Shown piece after piece: positions 18,201 through 28,494 of a DNA stretch of 64,000 nucleotides. The notes beneath the pieces were generated by a model. The model was not told the DNA's origin. It did no database searches and saw nothing but the letters and a program-made list of their open reading frames with translations. Each line of letters opens with the position of its first letter. Position 1 is the stretch's first letter. Location: the NCBI GenBank assembly GCA_947500415.1, contig CANMRT010000003.1, forward strand, positions 558,001 to 622,000, read 5' to 3'. A program made the translations under genes and the position numbers. The stretch comes from an uncultured Roseicyclus sp. Lineage in GTDB: Bacteria > Pseudomonadota > Alphaproteobacteria > Rhodobacterales > Rhodobacteraceae.

Positions 18201-18228
18201 AAAAAACCCTCCGACAAGGCCGGAGGGT
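18201..18228 (-). terminator. Rho-independent terminator after rplQ
   Basis: Stem ACCCTCCG (18206-18213)/CGGAGGGT (18221-18228) with a 7-nt loop. On the minus strand it runs directly into TTTTTT. It closes the rpoA-rplQ unit. Confidence 0.92.
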
Positions 18229-18253
18229 CAAGCATCGGCTTTGGGGTTAAGGA

Positions 18254-18673
18254 TTAGTCCTCAGCCACCTCTTCGGCCTCAACACGGGCACGGTCGCCTG
18301 CGCCTTTGGCATCGACGTCGCGGTCTACGAATTCGATGATCGCCATTGGCGCCATGTCGCCATAGCGGAAGCCCGCCTTCATCACGCGGATGTAACCGCC
18401 GGAGCGCTCTGCATAACGGGGGCCAAGCACGTCGAACAGTTTGGTAACAAACTGGTCCTGCTTCAGCTGCGATGCGGCCTGACGGCGGGCGTGCAGATCG
18501 CCACGTTTCGCAAGCGTGATCAGCTTTTCAACGATCGGACGCAGTTCCTTTGCCTTGGGCAAGGTCGTCTTGATCTGTTCATGTTCAATCAACGAGCCGG
18601 CCATGTTCGAGAACATCGCTTTGCGGTGTTCGTGGGTCCGGTTCAGGCGGCGGTATCCGCGGGCGTGACGCAT
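18254..18673 (-). CDS. rplQ: 50S ribosomal protein L17
   Basis: The 139-residue large-subunit protein lies at the exit tunnel region. The N-terminal [20 protein letters not shown] motif is diagnostic. The last ~20 residues form an acidic alphaproteobacterial tail (EAEEVAED). It is the final gene of the alpha operon, 145 nt after rpoA, and is followed by a strong terminator. Confidence 0.98.
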   Translation of the reverse strand: MRHARGYRRLNRTHEHRKAMFSNMAGSLIEHEQIKTTLPKAKELRPIVEKLITLAKRGDLHARRQAASQLKQDQFVTKLFDVLGPRYAERSGGYIRVMKAGFRYGDMAPMAIIEFVDRDVDAKGAGDRARVEAEEVAED

Positions 18674-18818
18674 GTGTCTTCTCCAATCAGGTGCCCTCTA
18701 CGGGCGTTTTTGCTTTGTCTGGGGCCCCATGCGTGCGGGGCCCTCTCCTTGGGGTCAGCGACACTTCAGTGCGCGAACCCGAATAATCCCCGGCGCGACC
18801 GGGCATTTGTCACGTAGC

Positions 18819-19835
18819 TTAAAAGTTGTCTTCGTACTTCTTCGCCAGTTCTTCGATGTTGTCGGGCGGCCAATCCACGATATCCATACCGAGGTGCAGG
18901 CCCATGCCGGACAGCACTTCCTTGATCTCGTTGAGCGACTTGCGGCCGAAGTTCGGCGTGCGCAGCATCTCTGCCTCGGTCTTCTGGATCAGATCACCAA
19001 TGTACACGATGTTGTCGTTCTTCAGGCAGTTCGCGGAACGCACCGAAAGCTCCAGCTCATCAACCTTCTTCAGCAGAAGCGGGTTGAATTCCAGATCGTC
19101 TTCGTCGTCCTGACGGGTCGCGCTTTCCGGCTCGTCGAAGTTCACGAAGATCGACAGCTGGTCCTGGATGATCCGCGCGGCATAGGCCACGGCATCGTCC
19201 GGGGTCACGGAGCCGTCTGTTTCCAGCTTCAGCGTCAGCTTGTCGTAATCCAGCACCTGACCTTCCCGGGTCGGCTGTACGTCATAGCTGACTTTCTTAA
19301 CCGGCGAATAGATCGCATCGATCGGCATCAGGCCGATAGGCGCATCTTCCGGGCGGTTCTTGTCGGCCGCGACATAGCCCTTGCCGGTGTTAACCGTCAG
19401 CTCAATGTACAGATCGGCGCCATCGTCGAGGTGACAGATCACGTGATCCTTGTTCAGGATCTCGATGCCTGCGCTTTCGCTGATATCGCCAGCCGTCACA
19501 ACGCGTGGGCCTTTGGCCGAAATTGAAACCCGCTTCGGGCCTTCGGCATCCATACGGATGGCGACGCCTTTCAGGTTCAGGACGATGTCGGTCACGTCTT
19601 CACGTACGCCAGCCACGCTGGAGAACTCGTGCAGAACGCCGTCGATCTGGACGGAGGTGATGGCCGCGCCTTGCAGCGACGACATCAGAACACGCCGCAG
19701 CGCGTTACCAAGCGTCAGGCCGAAACCCCGCTCAAGCGGTTCCGCAACTACAGTTGCTTTCCGCGCAGGGTCATTGCCCGGCTGGACTACCAGCTGGGTG
19801 GGCTTGATCAGCTCTTGCCAATTTTTGTGGATCAT
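18819..19835 (-). CDS. rpoA: RNA polymerase subunit alpha
   Basis: The 338-residue assembly subunit of RNA polymerase. The N-terminal dimerisation domain (about residues 1-230) includes [17 protein letters not shown]. The C-terminal domain (about 250-320) includes [18 protein letters not shown], with the arginine that contacts UP elements and activators, and [16 protein letters not shown]. The start [10 protein letters not shown] follows GGAGG; the frame is open 15 codons further upstream without a ribosome-binding site. The 108-nt gap after rpsK contains GC-rich inverted repeats and no T-run. Confidence 0.98.
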   Translation of the reverse strand: MIHKNWQELIKPTQLVVQPGNDPARKATVVAEPLERGFGLTLGNALRRVLMSSLQGAAITSVQIDGVLHEFSSVAGVREDVTDIVLNLKGVAIRMDAEGPKRVSISAKGPRVVTAGDISESAGIEILNKDHVICHLDDGADLYIELTVNTGKGYVAADKNRPEDAPIGLMPIDAIYSPVKKVSYDVQPTREGQVLDYDKLTLKLETDGSVTPDDAVAYAARIIQDQLSIFVNFDEPESATRQDDEDDLEFNPLLLKKVDELELSVRSANCLKNDNIVYIGDLIQKTEAEMLRTPNFGRKSLNEIKEVLSGMGLHLGMDIVDWPPDNIEELAKKYEDNF

Positions 19836-19943
19836 GCGTCGCCTCCATGCTCGTGTCGGGGGGATCCATCCCGGACACACTCGAGGTAAAAATGACGATC
19901 CCGGGACGCGCGAAAACGCACCCCGGGGAAGAAAAGCCTAGCC

Positions 19944-20333
19944 TTAAACGCGACGGCGCTTGGGCGGACGGCAGCCGTTGTGGGCCATTGGGGTCACGTC
20001 GCGGATCGACGTGATCTGGAAGCCAAGGGCTGCCAGCGCACGAAGCGCGCTCTCACGACCCGAACCGGGGCCCTGAACTTCGACCTCAAGCGTTTTCACG
20101 CCATGGTCCTGTGCCTTCTTGCCCGCGTCTTCTGCAGCCATCTGGGCGGCAAACGGCGTGGACTTGCGGCTACCCTTGAAGCCCATCGTGCCAGCAGACG
20201 ACCAAGCGATCGCATTGCCCTGCACGTCGGAGATCAGGATTTTTGTGTTGTTGAAAGACGAGTTCACATGCGCAACGCCAGTGGCGATGTTCTTGGAAAC
20301 CTTCTTCTTTGCGGGACGGCGATCACGAGCCAT
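19944..20333 (-). CDS. rpsK: 30S ribosomal protein S11
   Basis: The 129-residue platform protein of the small subunit. Conserved motifs are [36 protein letters not shown] and the basic C-terminus [11 protein letters not shown]. It sits 15 nt after rpsM. No rpsD (S4) gene follows, in contrast to the gamma-proteobacterial alpha operon. Confidence 0.98.
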   Translation of the reverse strand: MARDRRPAKKKVSKNIATGVAHVNSSFNNTKILISDVQGNAIAWSSAGTMGFKGSRKSTPFAAQMAAEDAGKKAQDHGVKTLEVEVQGPGSGRESALRALAALGFQITSIRDVTPMAHNGCRPPKRRRV

Positions 20334-20348
20334 TGTTCAAACCCTCCC

Positions 20349-20717
20349 TTATTTCTTCTTACCGGCAATGGCCTTTGCAGGGCCTTTGCGGGTACGTGCG
20401 TTGGTGTGCGTGCGCTGACCGCGAACGGGCAGGTTACGGCGATGGCGAAGACCGCGGTAGCAGCCCAGGTCCATCAAACGCTTGATGTTCATCTGCGTCT
20501 CGCGGCGCAGGTCACCTTCAACGCTGTAGTTGGCGTCGATGTGCTCACGGATTTGCAGAACCTCTGCGTCCGACAATTCGTTCACGCGGCGCGTGACGTC
20601 GATGCCAACGGCTTCGCAGATGGCTGCGGCGGAGGTATGACCAATTCCGGTGATGTAAGTCAGCGCGATCGGAACGCGCTTTGCGGTGGGGATGTTCACC
20701 CCTGCAATACGTGCCAT
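20349..20717 (-). CDS. rpsM: 30S ribosomal protein S13
   Basis: The 122-residue head protein that contacts P-site tRNA and the L5 bridge. [10 protein letters not shown] at the start and the basic tail [21 protein letters not shown] are typical. The start at 20717 is fixed by this N-terminus. The upstream 161-nt gap after adk contains a possible promoter and a strong hairpin. Confidence 0.98.
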   Translation of the reverse strand: MARIAGVNIPTAKRVPIALTYITGIGHTSAAAICEAVGIDVTRRVNELSDAEVLQIREHIDANYSVEGDLRRETQMNIKRLMDLGCYRGLRHRRNLPVRGQRTHTNARTRKGPAKAIAGKKK

Positions 20718-20773
20718 GTAGGCTCTATCCTTCGGTTGCGAGCCCGTAACCCCAGGCCCTTTTTTCACAACGT

Positions 20774-20799
20774 AAGCCCGGGCGGTTTGTCCCGGGCTT
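20774..20799 (-). promoter_or_regulatory. Hairpin in the rpsM leader
   Basis: Stem AAGCCCGGG (20774-20782)/CCCGGGCTT (20791-20799), 8-nt loop, upstream of rpsM in the minus-strand transcript. No T-run follows, so it is not a standard terminator. It may be a leader structure or RNA-processing site. Confidence 0.5.
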
Positions 20800-20839
20800 G
20801 CATTCCCTCCTGACAGGGTGATTCCTGCGGAGATGGCGG

Positions 20840-20868
20840 TAACTATGTCTTGATGACCAAAAGGTCAA
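20840..20868 (-). promoter_or_regulatory. Candidate promoter for rpsM-rpsK-rpoA-rplQ
   Basis: In the minus direction TTGACC (20863-20868), a 17-nt spacer and TAGTTA (20840-20845), just past the adk stop. Confidence 0.4.
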
Positions 20869-20878
20869 TAGGTGCGGA

Positions 20879-21520
20879 TCAGCTATCCAGAACGGCTGCA
20901 ATCCCGCCGGAAACCTCGTCGATTTCGCCCAGGCCCGGAACCCAACGAAGCTGCCCTTTCGCGTGGTAATATCCAAGCAACGGCGACGTCTTCTTATAGT
21001 ATTCCATCAGCCGCGTGCGCAGGCTTTCTTCGTTGTCATCCGCGCGGCGTTTGAAGTCAGATGCACCGCAGTTGGAGCATTTCTCATCCGCCGGGATCGG
21101 TTTGGTGATGTCGTTATAAACTTCACCGCAGTTCCCGCAGGTCGAACGTGCTGTGATCCGCTGAACAAGCGCATCATCATTCACTTCCATGGCGATGACG
21201 TGATCGAGCGATTGACCGACTTCGGCCAACAAATCGCCCAACGCATCCGCCTGCGCCAGCGTGCGCGGGAAACCGTCAAAGATGAACCCGGTGCCGCCCG
21301 CTTCCAGCTTTTCGCGGATCAGGCCGATAACGATCTCATCGGTGACAAGCTCGCCTTTGGCCATAACATCGGCCACAACCTTGCCCATCTCGGTTCCGCT
21401 GTCTTTCGCCTCACGCAGCATGTCGCCGGTCGAAAGCTGCGTCATGCCCCGGCCGTCCACTAGGATACGAGCCTGAGTTCCCTTTCCCGCACCAGGCGGG
21501 CCCAAAAGAATGATGTTCAT
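20879..21520 (-). CDS. adk: Adenylate kinase, zinc-type lid
   Basis: Interconverts ATP, ADP and AMP in the cytoplasm. The 213-residue long-form enzyme has the P-loop [10 protein letters not shown], an AMP-binding region and [16 protein letters not shown]. The LID domain carries two CxxC pairs (CGNCG and CSNCG), the tetracysteine zinc site of Gram-positive-like adenylate kinases instead of the hydrogen-bond network of E. coli Adk. Its ATG overlaps the secY stop (ATGA), so it is translationally coupled to SecY, an arrangement known from many bacteria. Confidence 0.97.
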   Translation of the reverse strand: MNIILLGPPGAGKGTQARILVDGRGMTQLSTGDMLREAKDSGTEMGKVVADVMAKGELVTDEIVIGLIREKLEAGGTGFIFDGFPRTLAQADALGDLLAEVGQSLDHVIAMEVNDDALVQRITARSTCGNCGEVYNDITKPIPADEKCSNCGASDFKRRADDNEESLRTRLMEYYKKTSPLLGYYHAKGQLRWVPGLGEIDEVSGGIAAVLDS

Positions 21521-22887
21521 CTACGCGCCGGTCCCTTCCGCGGTTTCTTGGCGCCACTCTTGCGCCCGCGGAGTTGGGACTTTTCGAGCAGGCCTTCGTA
21601 TTGGTGTGCCAACAGATGTGACTGGATCTGTTGCACCGTGTCCATCCCCACCGAAACGATGATGAGGATCGAAGTGCCGCCAAAATAAGCAGTAATCGCC
21701 AGGTTTGTCCGCACAATTTCCGGCATGAGACAAACAAGCGCAAGGTAGGCCGAGCCCAGAACAAGAATGCGGCGTACCACATATTCCAGATAATCAGCGG
21801 TTCGCGCGCCCGGACGGATGCCCGGGATGAAGCCGTTCTGGTTCTTCAGGTTGTCGGCCACATCCTCGGTCTTGAAGGAAACGTTCAGCGTATAGAAATA
21901 CGTGAAAAAGATGATCATCGACGCGAAGAACAGCAAGTAGAGCGGCTGGCCAGGCCCAAAGTTCGCAAGGATCCAACCCATCACCGGGCCATTCCCCTCA
22001 GCACCGCCGAACGTCGTCAGCGTAGTCGGCAGCAGCAACAGGGACGAGGCAAAGATCGCCGGGATCACGCCTGCCGGGTTCACCTTCACAGGCAAGTGGC
22101 TGGAGCCACCGTCATAAACCTTCATCCCCACCTGACGGCGCGGATACTGGATGTGGATCTTCCGCAAGCTGCGTTCCATGAACACGACGAAAAACAGCGT
22201 GCCAATCAGCATCACGATCACACCAAGGATCGCAGGGGTCGACAGCGCGCCCTGACGGCCAGATTCGAAGAACTGTGCAAGGGCTGCAGGGATTTCCGCG
22301 ATAATGCCGACAAAGATGATCAGCGAAATACCGTTACCGATGCCGCGCTGCGTGATCTGCTCACCCAGCCACATCAGGAACATCGTGCCGCCCACAAGCG
22401 TAATCACGCAAGCGGCGCGGAAGAACCAACCGGGCTCAACGGCAAGACCGCCGGATTCCATCGAAACGGCAAGCCCGTAAGCCTGTGCCGTTGCCAGAAC
22501 CACCGTGCCATAGCGGGTCCATTGATTCAGCTTCTTGCGGCCTTGTTCACCCTCTTTCTTCAACTGCTCCATCGCCGGCACCATGGCCGACATAAGCTGC
22601 ACGATGATCGAGGCCGAGATGTAGGGCATGATCCCAAGCGCGAAGACACCCATCCGGCTTAGCGCGCCACCGGTGAACATGTTCAACACGCCACCCAGAC
22701 CGGCTGCGGCCTGATCGAAGAAGGCCTGCAACTCGACTGGGTCGATACCAGGCACCGGGATGTAAGTACCAATCCGGTAGATGATCAGTAGGCCAAGCGT
22801 GAACCAGATACGCTGACGAAGCTCGGTGGCTTTGCCAAACGCGCTCCAGCTCATGTTGGAGGCCATTTGCTCCGCTGCTGATGCCAT
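21517..22887 (-). CDS. secY: Preprotein translocase subunit SecY
   Basis: The 456-residue channel of the Sec translocon, with ten predicted membrane helices. Recognisable segments are the plug/TM2 region [21 protein letters not shown], the cytosolic loop RRQVGMKVY-like, [16 protein letters not shown] and the late loop [13 protein letters not shown]. The C-terminus is basic. The 134-nt gap after rplO holds a GGCCCC/GGGGCC hairpin but no terminator T-run, so secY is most likely co-transcribed with rplO. Confidence 0.98.
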   Translation of the reverse strand: MASAAEQMASNMSWSAFGKATELRQRIWFTLGLLIIYRIGTYIPVPGIDPVELQAFFDQAAAGLGGVLNMFTGGALSRMGVFALGIMPYISASIIVQLMSAMVPAMEQLKKEGEQGRKKLNQWTRYGTVVLATAQAYGLAVSMESGGLAVEPGWFFRAACVITLVGGTMFLMWLGEQITQRGIGNGISLIIFVGIIAEIPAALAQFFESGRQGALSTPAILGVIVMLIGTLFFVVFMERSLRKIHIQYPRRQVGMKVYDGGSSHLPVKVNPAGVIPAIFASSLLLLPTTLTTFGGAEGNGPVMGWILANFGPGQPLYLLFFASMIIFFTYFYTLNVSFKTEDVADNLKNQNGFIPGIRPGARTADYLEYVVRRILVLGSAYLALVCLMPEIVRTNLAITAYFGGTSILIIVSVGMDTVQQIQSHLLAHQYEGLLEKSQLRGRKSGAKKPRKGPARR

Positions 22888-23021
22888 GCCGTCTCTCTTA
22901 TGCGCTAAAGCCGCCGGCCCCGTGCACAGGGGCCCTGCGGCGCTGGAATTCCTTAGGGAAGGATGTAGGCGGAGAGGTCCCCGCCCACAAGCGTTACGGG
23001 CTCACAAAGACCCCGAACGAG

Positions 23022-23495
23022 TTACTCCGCCGCAGCAGGGGCTGCTGTCGTCAGCGATCCGCCGGCCTTTTCAACGGCCTCAACAGCCGCTTTCGAGGCG
23101 CCCGTGACGCTGATGTTCAGCTTGGCCGAGACTTCGCCCTTCGCCAGAACACGCACACCATCACGCTTGCGACGGACCAGACCCGACGCGATCAGCGCGT
23201 CTTCGGTGATCTCTGCCTTGGCATCGATCTTGCCTGCGTCGACGAATTTCTGGATCAGACCCAGGTTCACAACAGCGAATTCCTTGCGGTTCGGCTTGTT
23301 GAAGCCACGCTTTGGAAGACGTTGGTAAAGGGGCATCTGGCCACCTTCATAGGCGTTGATTGCCACACCCGAACGGGATTTCTGACCCTTGATACCACGG
23401 CCAGCCGTCTTACCGGTGCCGGAACCCGGGCCACGGCCCACGCGCTTACGGCGTTTGGTTGCACCAGGATTGTCCCGCAATTCATGCAGTTTCAT
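23022..23495 (-). CDS. rplO: 50S ribosomal protein L15
   Basis: The 157-residue large-subunit protein. [26 protein letters not shown] and GQKSRSG are the diagnostic basic N-terminal motifs. It normally follows rpmD directly; here 1.6 kb with two foreign genes lies between them, and a promoter is predicted just upstream. Its C-terminus is alanine-rich. Confidence 0.98.
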   Translation of the reverse strand: MKLHELRDNPGATKRRKRVGRGPGSGTGKTAGRGIKGQKSRSGVAINAYEGGQMPLYQRLPKRGFNKPNRKEFAVVNLGLIQKFVDAGKIDAKAEITEDALIASGLVRRKRDGVRVLAKGEVSAKLNISVTGASKAAVEAVEKAGGSLTTAAPAAAE

Positions 23496-23623
23496 GTCGC
23501 TTCTCCTTAAAGCCGGACGTGCCCCCGGAAGCGAAATGGGACAGCCACGGCGTTTCTTGATTTCCGGTCACACCCATTGATGGATGAACCGCCTTGTTCG
23601 CAGCCGATTCCGGCCACCGGAGG

Positions 23624-23652
23624 CGTATATGGGCTAAGCCTGCTTCAGGCAA
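23624..23652 (-). promoter_or_regulatory. Predicted promoter for rplO-secY-adk
   Basis: In the minus direction TTGCCT (23647-23652), a 17-nt spacer and TATACG (23624-23629). It sits between the metallo-hydrolase stop and rplO. The same -10 and spacer occur ahead of rpmC and rpsJ. Confidence 0.65.
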
Positions 23653-23674
23653 GGCCTCAGTAGGCGATCAAAGA

Positions 23675-24445
23675 TCAGCCGTACCAATCGCCGAACCGGA
23701 CCTCGATTTCCGGCACGTCTGCCAACATCTCCGAAAACTCGCCGGGATCTTGCGTGCCGTCCGGGCCACGGCCCCTGTAGTGGTACGGGTAGACGAACCG
23801 CGGTCCGAATTCGCGCACAGCGTCTTGGGCGGCAACCGCATCCATAGTCCACGGCAGGTTCATGCACACGAAAGCCAGGTCGATCCCCTCCAGCGCCCGC
23901 ATCTCAGGGATGTCTTCAGTGTCGCCGGAGATGTAGATGCGGAACCCCTCCAGACTGATGACATAGCCATTGTCGCGCCCCTGCGGATGAAATTGCAGCC
24001 GGTCTTCGGTCGTGTTGTAGGCCGGAATGGCCGCTATCCCGGCACCGTTCCATTCCGTTGCATCGCCATTGGCCAGAACCTCGGCCCCTTCACGGTTCAT
24101 GCGCCCATGGACCACCGGGTTCGCAATCACATGTACGTCGTCCGTCAGAAGGGCATTCAGCGTTGGTTGGTCGTAGTGGTCCCCATGTTCATGGGTAATC
24201 AGGATCAGGTCCGGTTCGGGAAGGCCCTCGTAACTTGCCGCCCCATCAACCGGATCAACGTAGATCACACCCACCGGCGTCTCGATCACAATGGAGGAGT
24301 GGGCAATCGGGTGCACCGTCACCGGACCGCCCGGCGTGTCAAAGACATCCCCACCATGGCCATCCGCGCGCAAGCGGAACGGCATGACCAACGGCACCGC
24401 GGTGGCGGCAGCAAGCGTTTTTAGGGTGTGGCGGCGTGTCGGCAT
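23675..24445 (-). CDS. TAT-exported MBL-fold metallo-hydrolase
   Basis: A 256-residue metallo-beta-lactamase-fold hydrolase with the zinc-binding motif THEHGDHYD (about residues 84-92) and a later YISGDTED aspartate motif. The N-terminus TRRHTLKTLAAATAVPL matches a twin-arginine signal, so export to the periplasm folded with metal is expected. It resembles UlaG/UPF0173-like hydrolases; the substrate is unknown. It lies inside the ribosomal cluster between rpmD and rplO, in the same direction, 59 nt after the small gene at 24505. Confidence 0.88.
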   Translation of the reverse strand: MPTRRHTLKTLAAATAVPLVMPFRLRADGHGGDVFDTPGGPVTVHPIAHSSIVIETPVGVIYVDPVDGAASYEGLPEPDLILITHEHGDHYDQPTLNALLTDDVHVIANPVVHGRMNREGAEVLANGDATEWNGAGIAAIPAYNTTEDRLQFHPQGRDNGYVISLEGFRIYISGDTEDIPEMRALEGIDLAFVCMNLPWTMDAVAAQDAVREFGPRFVYPYHYRGRGPDGTQDPGEFSEMLADVPEIEVRFGDWYG

Positions 24446-24504
24446 GGAAGACTCCCGTGGCTATGTTTCGTCGATGCTAACACAGGCTCAAGCCTTGTCG
24501 CATC

Positions 24505-24951
24505 TCAACCGGCCCGAGGAGTCGGCGGCAGGAAAGTTTCCGCCGCTAGCAGCTGTTCAATACTGGAATGCGGCAGCTCCAGCGCATCCAGCGCCTCTCG
24601 CTCGGTCTGGTACACCTCAACCTGAATACCGTCGGCCATGTCGGCCAGCGTTTGATACATTCGTCCGATGCCATAAACGGTTTCATTCGGAGAATAGAGG
24701 ACCGTACGGGTTTTCACGAGCGTTCCCGGCGCCTGTTCGTTTACCTGCCGCAAGATCGATTTCACGTAGTTCAGATTGATGTCCATCTCCGTGATTCCGG
24801 AATGGTCGATCAACTCAGGCCGTCCTGGGCGGTAGTGGGCGTCACCCAGGTAGCGCACGAAATTCTGTTCGAACTGCTCAAAATCAACGCGTCCGTGCCA
24901 CCGGGCAAAGAGCAGGTCCAATTCCAAAGATGTCGAAAACTCGATCGGCAC
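24505..24951 (-). CDS. 148-residue protein, possibly SpoIIAA/STAS-like
   Basis: A soluble protein with no signal peptide and no recognised catalytic motif. The N-terminal pattern (a beta strand, FARWHGRVDFEQFEQNF, then PELIDHSGITEMDI) resembles SpoIIAA/STAS-like folds, but the match is weak. The start is a GTG at 24951 with AGGA about 8 nt upstream. It lies between the rpmD terminator and the TAT-exported hydrolase and may share a transcript with the latter. An imperfect GTTAC/GTAAC repeat upstream (25005-25016) is the only regulatory hint. Confidence 0.7.
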   Translation of the reverse strand: MPIEFSTSLELDLLFARWHGRVDFEQFEQNFVRYLGDAHYRPGRPELIDHSGITEMDINLNYVKSILRQVNEQAPGTLVKTRTVLYSPNETVYGIGRMYQTLADMADGIQVEVYQTEREALDALELPHSSIEQLLAAETFLPPTPRAG

Positions 24952-25032
24952 GAAGGCTGTCCTGAATGTGCCACCATACGGATCGGTGGATTGGATACGT
25001 TACTCGTAACTTGATGCCGTCGCTCACAAAAG

Positions 25033-25063
25033 AAAGGGCCCCGACGGGGTGCCGGGGCCCTTT
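25033..25063. terminator. Bidirectional terminator after rpmD
   Basis: Stem GGGCCCCG (25036-25043)/CGGGGCCC (25053-25060), flanked by A-rich and T-rich ends on both strands (TTTCTTTT on the minus strand). It separates the spc block from the inserted genes downstream. Confidence 0.88.
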
Positions 25064-25088
25064 TCTTACCAAAGGTGGAAAGGAGCGT

Positions 25089-25277
25089 TTAGCCGCGCTC
25101 TTCCACGATTTCGACCAGATGCGGGATCTTGTTGATCATGCCACGCACTGAAGGGGTGTCTTCCAGCTCGCGGGTTTTGTGCATCTTGTTCAGGCCCAGA
25201 CCGATCAGCGTTGCGCGCTGTTCCTGGGGGCGACGGATGGGCGAGCCCACCTGTTTGACGACAATGGTTTTAGCCAT
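25089..25277 (-). CDS. rpmD: 50S ribosomal protein L30
   Basis: A 62-residue large-subunit protein with the typical [21 protein letters not shown] core. It starts 5 nt after rpsE. It is followed by a strong terminator, so it is the last gene of its transcription unit in this genome, whereas the ancestral order continues directly into rplO. Confidence 0.97.
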   Translation of the reverse strand: MAKTIVVKQVGSPIRRPQEQRATLIGLGLNKMHKTRELEDTPSVRGMINKIPHLVEIVEERG

Positions 25278-25282
25278 GTGCT

Positions 25283-25858
25283 TCAGGCCTCCTCGGTCTC
25301 AGCCGCAGGCGCGTCGTCGCGCTTGGGCAGAATGTCAGCCACTTTCTTGCCACGGCGCGAAGCGACCTGGCGGGGTGAGCTTTCCTTGCGTAGGCCGTCC
25401 AATGTGGCACGGATCATGTTGTAGGGGTTCTGCGAGCCGGTCGACTTCGACACAACGTCTTTCACACCCAACATCTCGAACACGGCACGCATCGGACCAC
25501 CGGCGATGATCCCGGTACCTTCAGGTGCGGTGCGCATCACAACTTTGCCTGCGCCATGACGGCCCAGAATGTCGTGGTGCAGCGTGCGGCCTTCTTTCAG
25601 CGGCACGCGGATCAGGTTGCGCTTGGCCTGCTCGGTTGCCTTGCGGATCGCCTCGGGCACTTCTTTGGCCTTACCTTTGCCAAAACCCACACGACCGCGC
25701 TGATCGCCGACCACGACGAGGGCTGCGAAGCCGAAACGCTTACCACCCTTAACGGTCTTGGAAACGCGGTTGATCGCGACCAGACGGTCTGCAAATTCCG
25801 GCGTTTCCTCTTCACGGTTGCGACCGCGGCCGCGCCCTCTGTTTTCACGTTCTGCCAT
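25283..25858 (-). CDS. rpsE: 30S ribosomal protein S5
   Basis: The 191-residue decoding-fidelity protein. [21 protein letters not shown] and GHGAGKV-like [11 protein letters not shown] are conserved. The N-terminus has an Arg/Gly-rich extension ([13 protein letters not shown]) and the C-terminus an acidic tail, both common in alphaproteobacteria. The 124-nt gap to rplR shows no clear signal. Confidence 0.98.
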   Translation of the reverse strand: MAERENRGRGRGRNREEETPEFADRLVAINRVSKTVKGGKRFGFAALVVVGDQRGRVGFGKGKAKEVPEAIRKATEQAKRNLIRVPLKEGRTLHHDILGRHGAGKVVMRTAPEGTGIIAGGPMRAVFEMLGVKDVVSKSTGSQNPYNMIRATLDGLRKESSPRQVASRRGKKVADILPKRDDAPAAETEEA

Positions 25859-25982
25859 TCGGCAATTCCTTCAATTCGAAAGCGCGTCTCAGCGCCGGAG
25901 TTGTCTCGATCCAAGTCAAACGCGTCCTCAGACGCACAAGCCGGATCATCGAGGCGGCCCCACCGGAGCCGCCTTCAAGTCT

Positions 25983-26342
25983 TCAGAACTTCAGACCACC
26001 TTCACGCGCGGCGTCGGCCAAGGCCTTCACACGCCCGTGGAACAGGAAGCCGCCACGGTCGAAATAGCATTCTTCGACGCCAGCCTTCTTCGCCCGCTCG
26101 GCAATCGCGGCGCCCACCTTTGCGGCGGCCTCCACGTTGTTCTTGCCGACCACACCGAGCGACGATTCTAGGGAAGACGCGGACGCGAGTGTGCGGCCTT
26201 CCACATCGTCGATCAGCTGGACGCTGATGTTCTTGTTCGAACGATGAACCGAAAGGCGCGCACGCCCTGCAGCCATCTTCTTCATTTTGTTCCGGTTGCG
26301 CAGGCGGCGCTTCTGGAACAGATCGCGTTTGCTCATAGCCAT
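25983..26342 (-). CDS. rplR: 50S ribosomal protein L18
   Basis: The 119-residue 5S rRNA-binding protein. The basic N-terminus and [18 protein letters not shown], plus the C-terminal [20 protein letters not shown], are diagnostic. It lies 11 nt after rplF. Confidence 0.98.
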   Translation of the reverse strand: MAMSKRDLFQKRRLRNRNKMKKMAAGRARLSVHRSNKNISVQLIDDVEGRTLASASSLESSLGVVGKNNVEAAAKVGAAIAERAKKAGVEECYFDRGGFLFHGRVKALADAAREGGLKF

Positions 26343-26353
26343 AGTGCCAGCCC

Positions 26354-26887
26354 TTACTTCTTCTTGCCTTCCTTACGGAAGATGTACTCACCCTTGTAGC
26401 GAATGCCTTTGCCTTTGTAGGGCTCGGGCGCGCGCCACTCACGAATGTTCGCAGCCACCTGACCAACAAGCTGTTGGTCGTTGCCTTCGATGATCACTTC
26501 CGTGTTCTTCGGGCAGGTGACGGTCACACCGGCGGGCACTTCGAAATCGACGTCGTGGGAGTAACCGAGCGACAGCTTCAGGGTGTTGCCCTGCATCTGC
26601 GCACGATAACCAACACCGCTGATCTCAAGCTCTTTCTTGAAACCGTCAGTGACGCCGGTGACGAGGTTCTGCACCATGGTGCGGGACATGCCCCACTGCT
26701 GACGGGCGCGCTTGGACTTGCCACGCGGCTCTACAGTGACGGCGTTGTCCGCAACAGAAAGCGTAACATCGTCGGTTGCGGTGAAGTTGCGGGCGCCCTT
26801 GGGGCCTTTCACTTCGATGGTCTGACCCGACACGGAGGCTTCGACACCTCCGGGCAGCTCGACCGGTCTTTTACCAATACGAGACAT
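26354..26887 (-). CDS. rplF: 50S ribosomal protein L6
   Basis: The 177-residue protein near the sarcin-ricin loop, with [17 protein letters not shown] at the start and the C-terminal [16 protein letters not shown] motif. It lies 12 nt after rpsH. Confidence 0.98.
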   Translation of the reverse strand: MSRIGKRPVELPGGVEASVSGQTIEVKGPKGARNFTATDDVTLSVADNAVTVEPRGKSKRARQQWGMSRTMVQNLVTGVTDGFKKELEISGVGYRAQMQGNTLKLSLGYSHDVDFEVPAGVTVTCPKNTEVIIEGNDQQLVGQVAANIREWRAPEPYKGKGIRYKGEYIFRKEGKKK

Positions 26888-26899
26888 AGCCGGATCTCC

Positions 26900-27292
26900 T
26901 TAGAAGATTGTGCAAAGCACTTCGCCGCCAACATTCTGGCTGCGAGCGTTTGCATCGGACATCACGCCCTTCGAGGTGGATACGATCGACACACCCAGAC
27001 CCTGACGGACCTGCGGGATGTCACCCACGCTCATGTAGACGCGGCGGCCGGGTTTCGACACGCGCTTGAGTTCACGGATAACCGGAGTGCCCTCGTAGTA
27101 CTTCAGGCTGATCTCGAAGGCCGGGTGGCCGTCTTTGCCGGTCGTGGACTCGTAACCGCGGATGTAGCCTTCGTCCGCCAGCACATCCAGAACGCGTGCG
27201 CGCTGCTTGGAGGCCGGGGTCTCGACCGTGGACTTGCCGCGCATCTGGTTGTTGCGGATGCGGGTCAGCATATCGCCGATAGGATCATTCAT
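26900..27292 (-). CDS. rpsH: 30S ribosomal protein S8
   Basis: The 130-residue primary 16S rRNA-binding protein. It starts [19 protein letters not shown] and ends with the [20 protein letters not shown] motif and a final hydrophobic CTIF. In E. coli S8 represses spc translation through the rplE start region; no equivalent structure could be judged here by eye. Confidence 0.98.
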   Translation of the reverse strand: MNDPIGDMLTRIRNNQMRGKSTVETPASKQRARVLDVLADEGYIRGYESTTGKDGHPAFEISLKYYEGTPVIRELKRVSKPGRRVYMSVGDIPQVRQGLGVSIVSTSKGVMSDANARSQNVGGEVLCTIF

Positions 27293-27304
27293 CGGTCTCT
27301 CTCC

Positions 27305-27610
27305 TCACCAGCTCGACTTGACCATGCCGGGGATCTGACCGTTGGAGGCCAGATCACGCAGCTTGATCCGCGACATTTTCAGCTTGCGGTAGTACGCACG
27401 GGGGCGACCGGTCAGCTGGCAACGATTGTTAAGGCGGGTGGCCGAGCTGTTGCGCGGCAGTTTTGCCAGCTTCAGCTGCGCCTTGAACCGCTCTTCCATC
27501 GGACGCGACTCATCGCGCGCGATTTCCTTCAGTTCCGCCCGCTTGGTGGCGTATTTCTCAACCAGACGCTCGCGCTTTTTCTGGCGTTCGATCATCGCTT
27601 CTTTAGCCAT
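27305..27610 (-). CDS. rpsN: 30S ribosomal protein S14
   Basis: The 101-residue long (zinc-free) form of S14: the zinc CxxC pairs are absent. [20 protein letters not shown] and the terminal GMVKSSW are conserved. It is 12 nt from rpsH and 18 nt from rplE. Confidence 0.98.
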   Translation of the reverse strand: MAKEAMIERQKKRERLVEKYATKRAELKEIARDESRPMEERFKAQLKLAKLPRNSSATRLNNRCQLTGRPRAYYRKLKMSRIKLRDLASNGQIPGMVKSSW

Positions 27611-27628
27611 GTCTTAATTCCTCTCGCG

Positions 27629-28189
27629 TCAGGCGTTGAAGGGCATGTTGAAGTGCTTCAACAGCGACTTCGCCTCGGCGTCATTGTCCGCCGTCGTGAC
27701 GATGATCACATCAATGCCCCAAACCTCATCGACCTTGTCGAAGTTGATTTCAGGGAAAACGATGTGCTCCTTGATGCCCATGGCAAAGTTGCCACGACCG
27801 TCGAATGACGGCTTCACACCACGGAAGTCGCGGATGCGGGGCATCGCGATTGTGGTGAGGCGATCGAGGAAATCATACATACGGTCGCCACGCAGTGTGA
27901 CCTTGGCGCCCAGCGGCATGTCTTCACGAACCCGGAAGCCCGCGATGGACTTCTTTGCCTTGGTGATGACGGCGTGCTGGCCGGCGATGGCTGTCAGGTC
28001 TTCTTGGGCCGACTTGGCCTTCTTGGAATCACGGACCGCTTCCGCACCACATCCGATGTTGAGAATGATCTTCTCAAGCGCCGGGATCTGCATGTCGTTT
28101 TTGTAGCCGAATTCCTCTTTCATCGCGGCCTTGATGGCTTCGCGATAAGCGGTCTTCAGACGTGGGGTATAGTTTGCTGTGTCCAACAT
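27629..28189 (-). CDS. rplE: 50S ribosomal protein L5
   Basis: The 186-residue 5S rRNA-binding protein. [31 protein letters not shown] and [18 protein letters not shown] are diagnostic. Its ATG shares one base with the rplX stop (TAATG), so translation is coupled. Confidence 0.98.
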   Translation of the reverse strand: MLDTANYTPRLKTAYREAIKAAMKEEFGYKNDMQIPALEKIILNIGCGAEAVRDSKKAKSAQEDLTAIAGQHAVITKAKKSIAGFRVREDMPLGAKVTLRGDRMYDFLDRLTTIAMPRIRDFRGVKPSFDGRGNFAMGIKEHIVFPEINFDKVDEVWGIDVIIVTTADNDAEAKSLLKHFNMPFNA

Positions 28190-28494
28190 TAGATCACGTC
28201 CCCCGTGGTCTTGGCGAAACGCACCTTCTTGCCGTCTTCCTCGCGGAAGCCAACGCGGGTGGCTTTGCCATTGCTATCCAGCAGGGCCAGGTTCGAAAGC
28301 TGAATGGGCATCGCTTGCGGGATGCGGCCACCCTGGCTCGACTGGCTTTGCTTGGTGTGACGGATGGCGACGTTGATGCCATCGACGATTGCCTTGCCGG
28401 CCTTGGGGTTCACGGAAGAGATTTCGCCTTCCTTGCCCTTGTCCTTACCGGCGAGCACGACGACCTTGTCGCCCTTCTTGAGCTTGGCAGCCAT
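28189..28494 (-). CDS. rplX: 50S ribosomal protein L24
   Basis: The 101-residue assembly-initiating protein with a KOW motif ([20 protein letters not shown]). It overlaps both neighbours by one base (TAATG). Confidence 0.98.
   Translation of the reverse strand: MAAKLKKGDKVVVLAGKDKGKEGEISSVNPKAGKAIVDGINVAIRHTKQSQSSQGGRIPQAMPIQLSNLALLDSNGKATRVGFREEDGKKVRFAKTTGDVI

Noticed and set aside
26474-27808. A 444-codon plus-strand frame antisense to rplF-rpsH-rpsN
   Set aside because: Spans several conserved minus-strand genes and their gaps; not a real protein.
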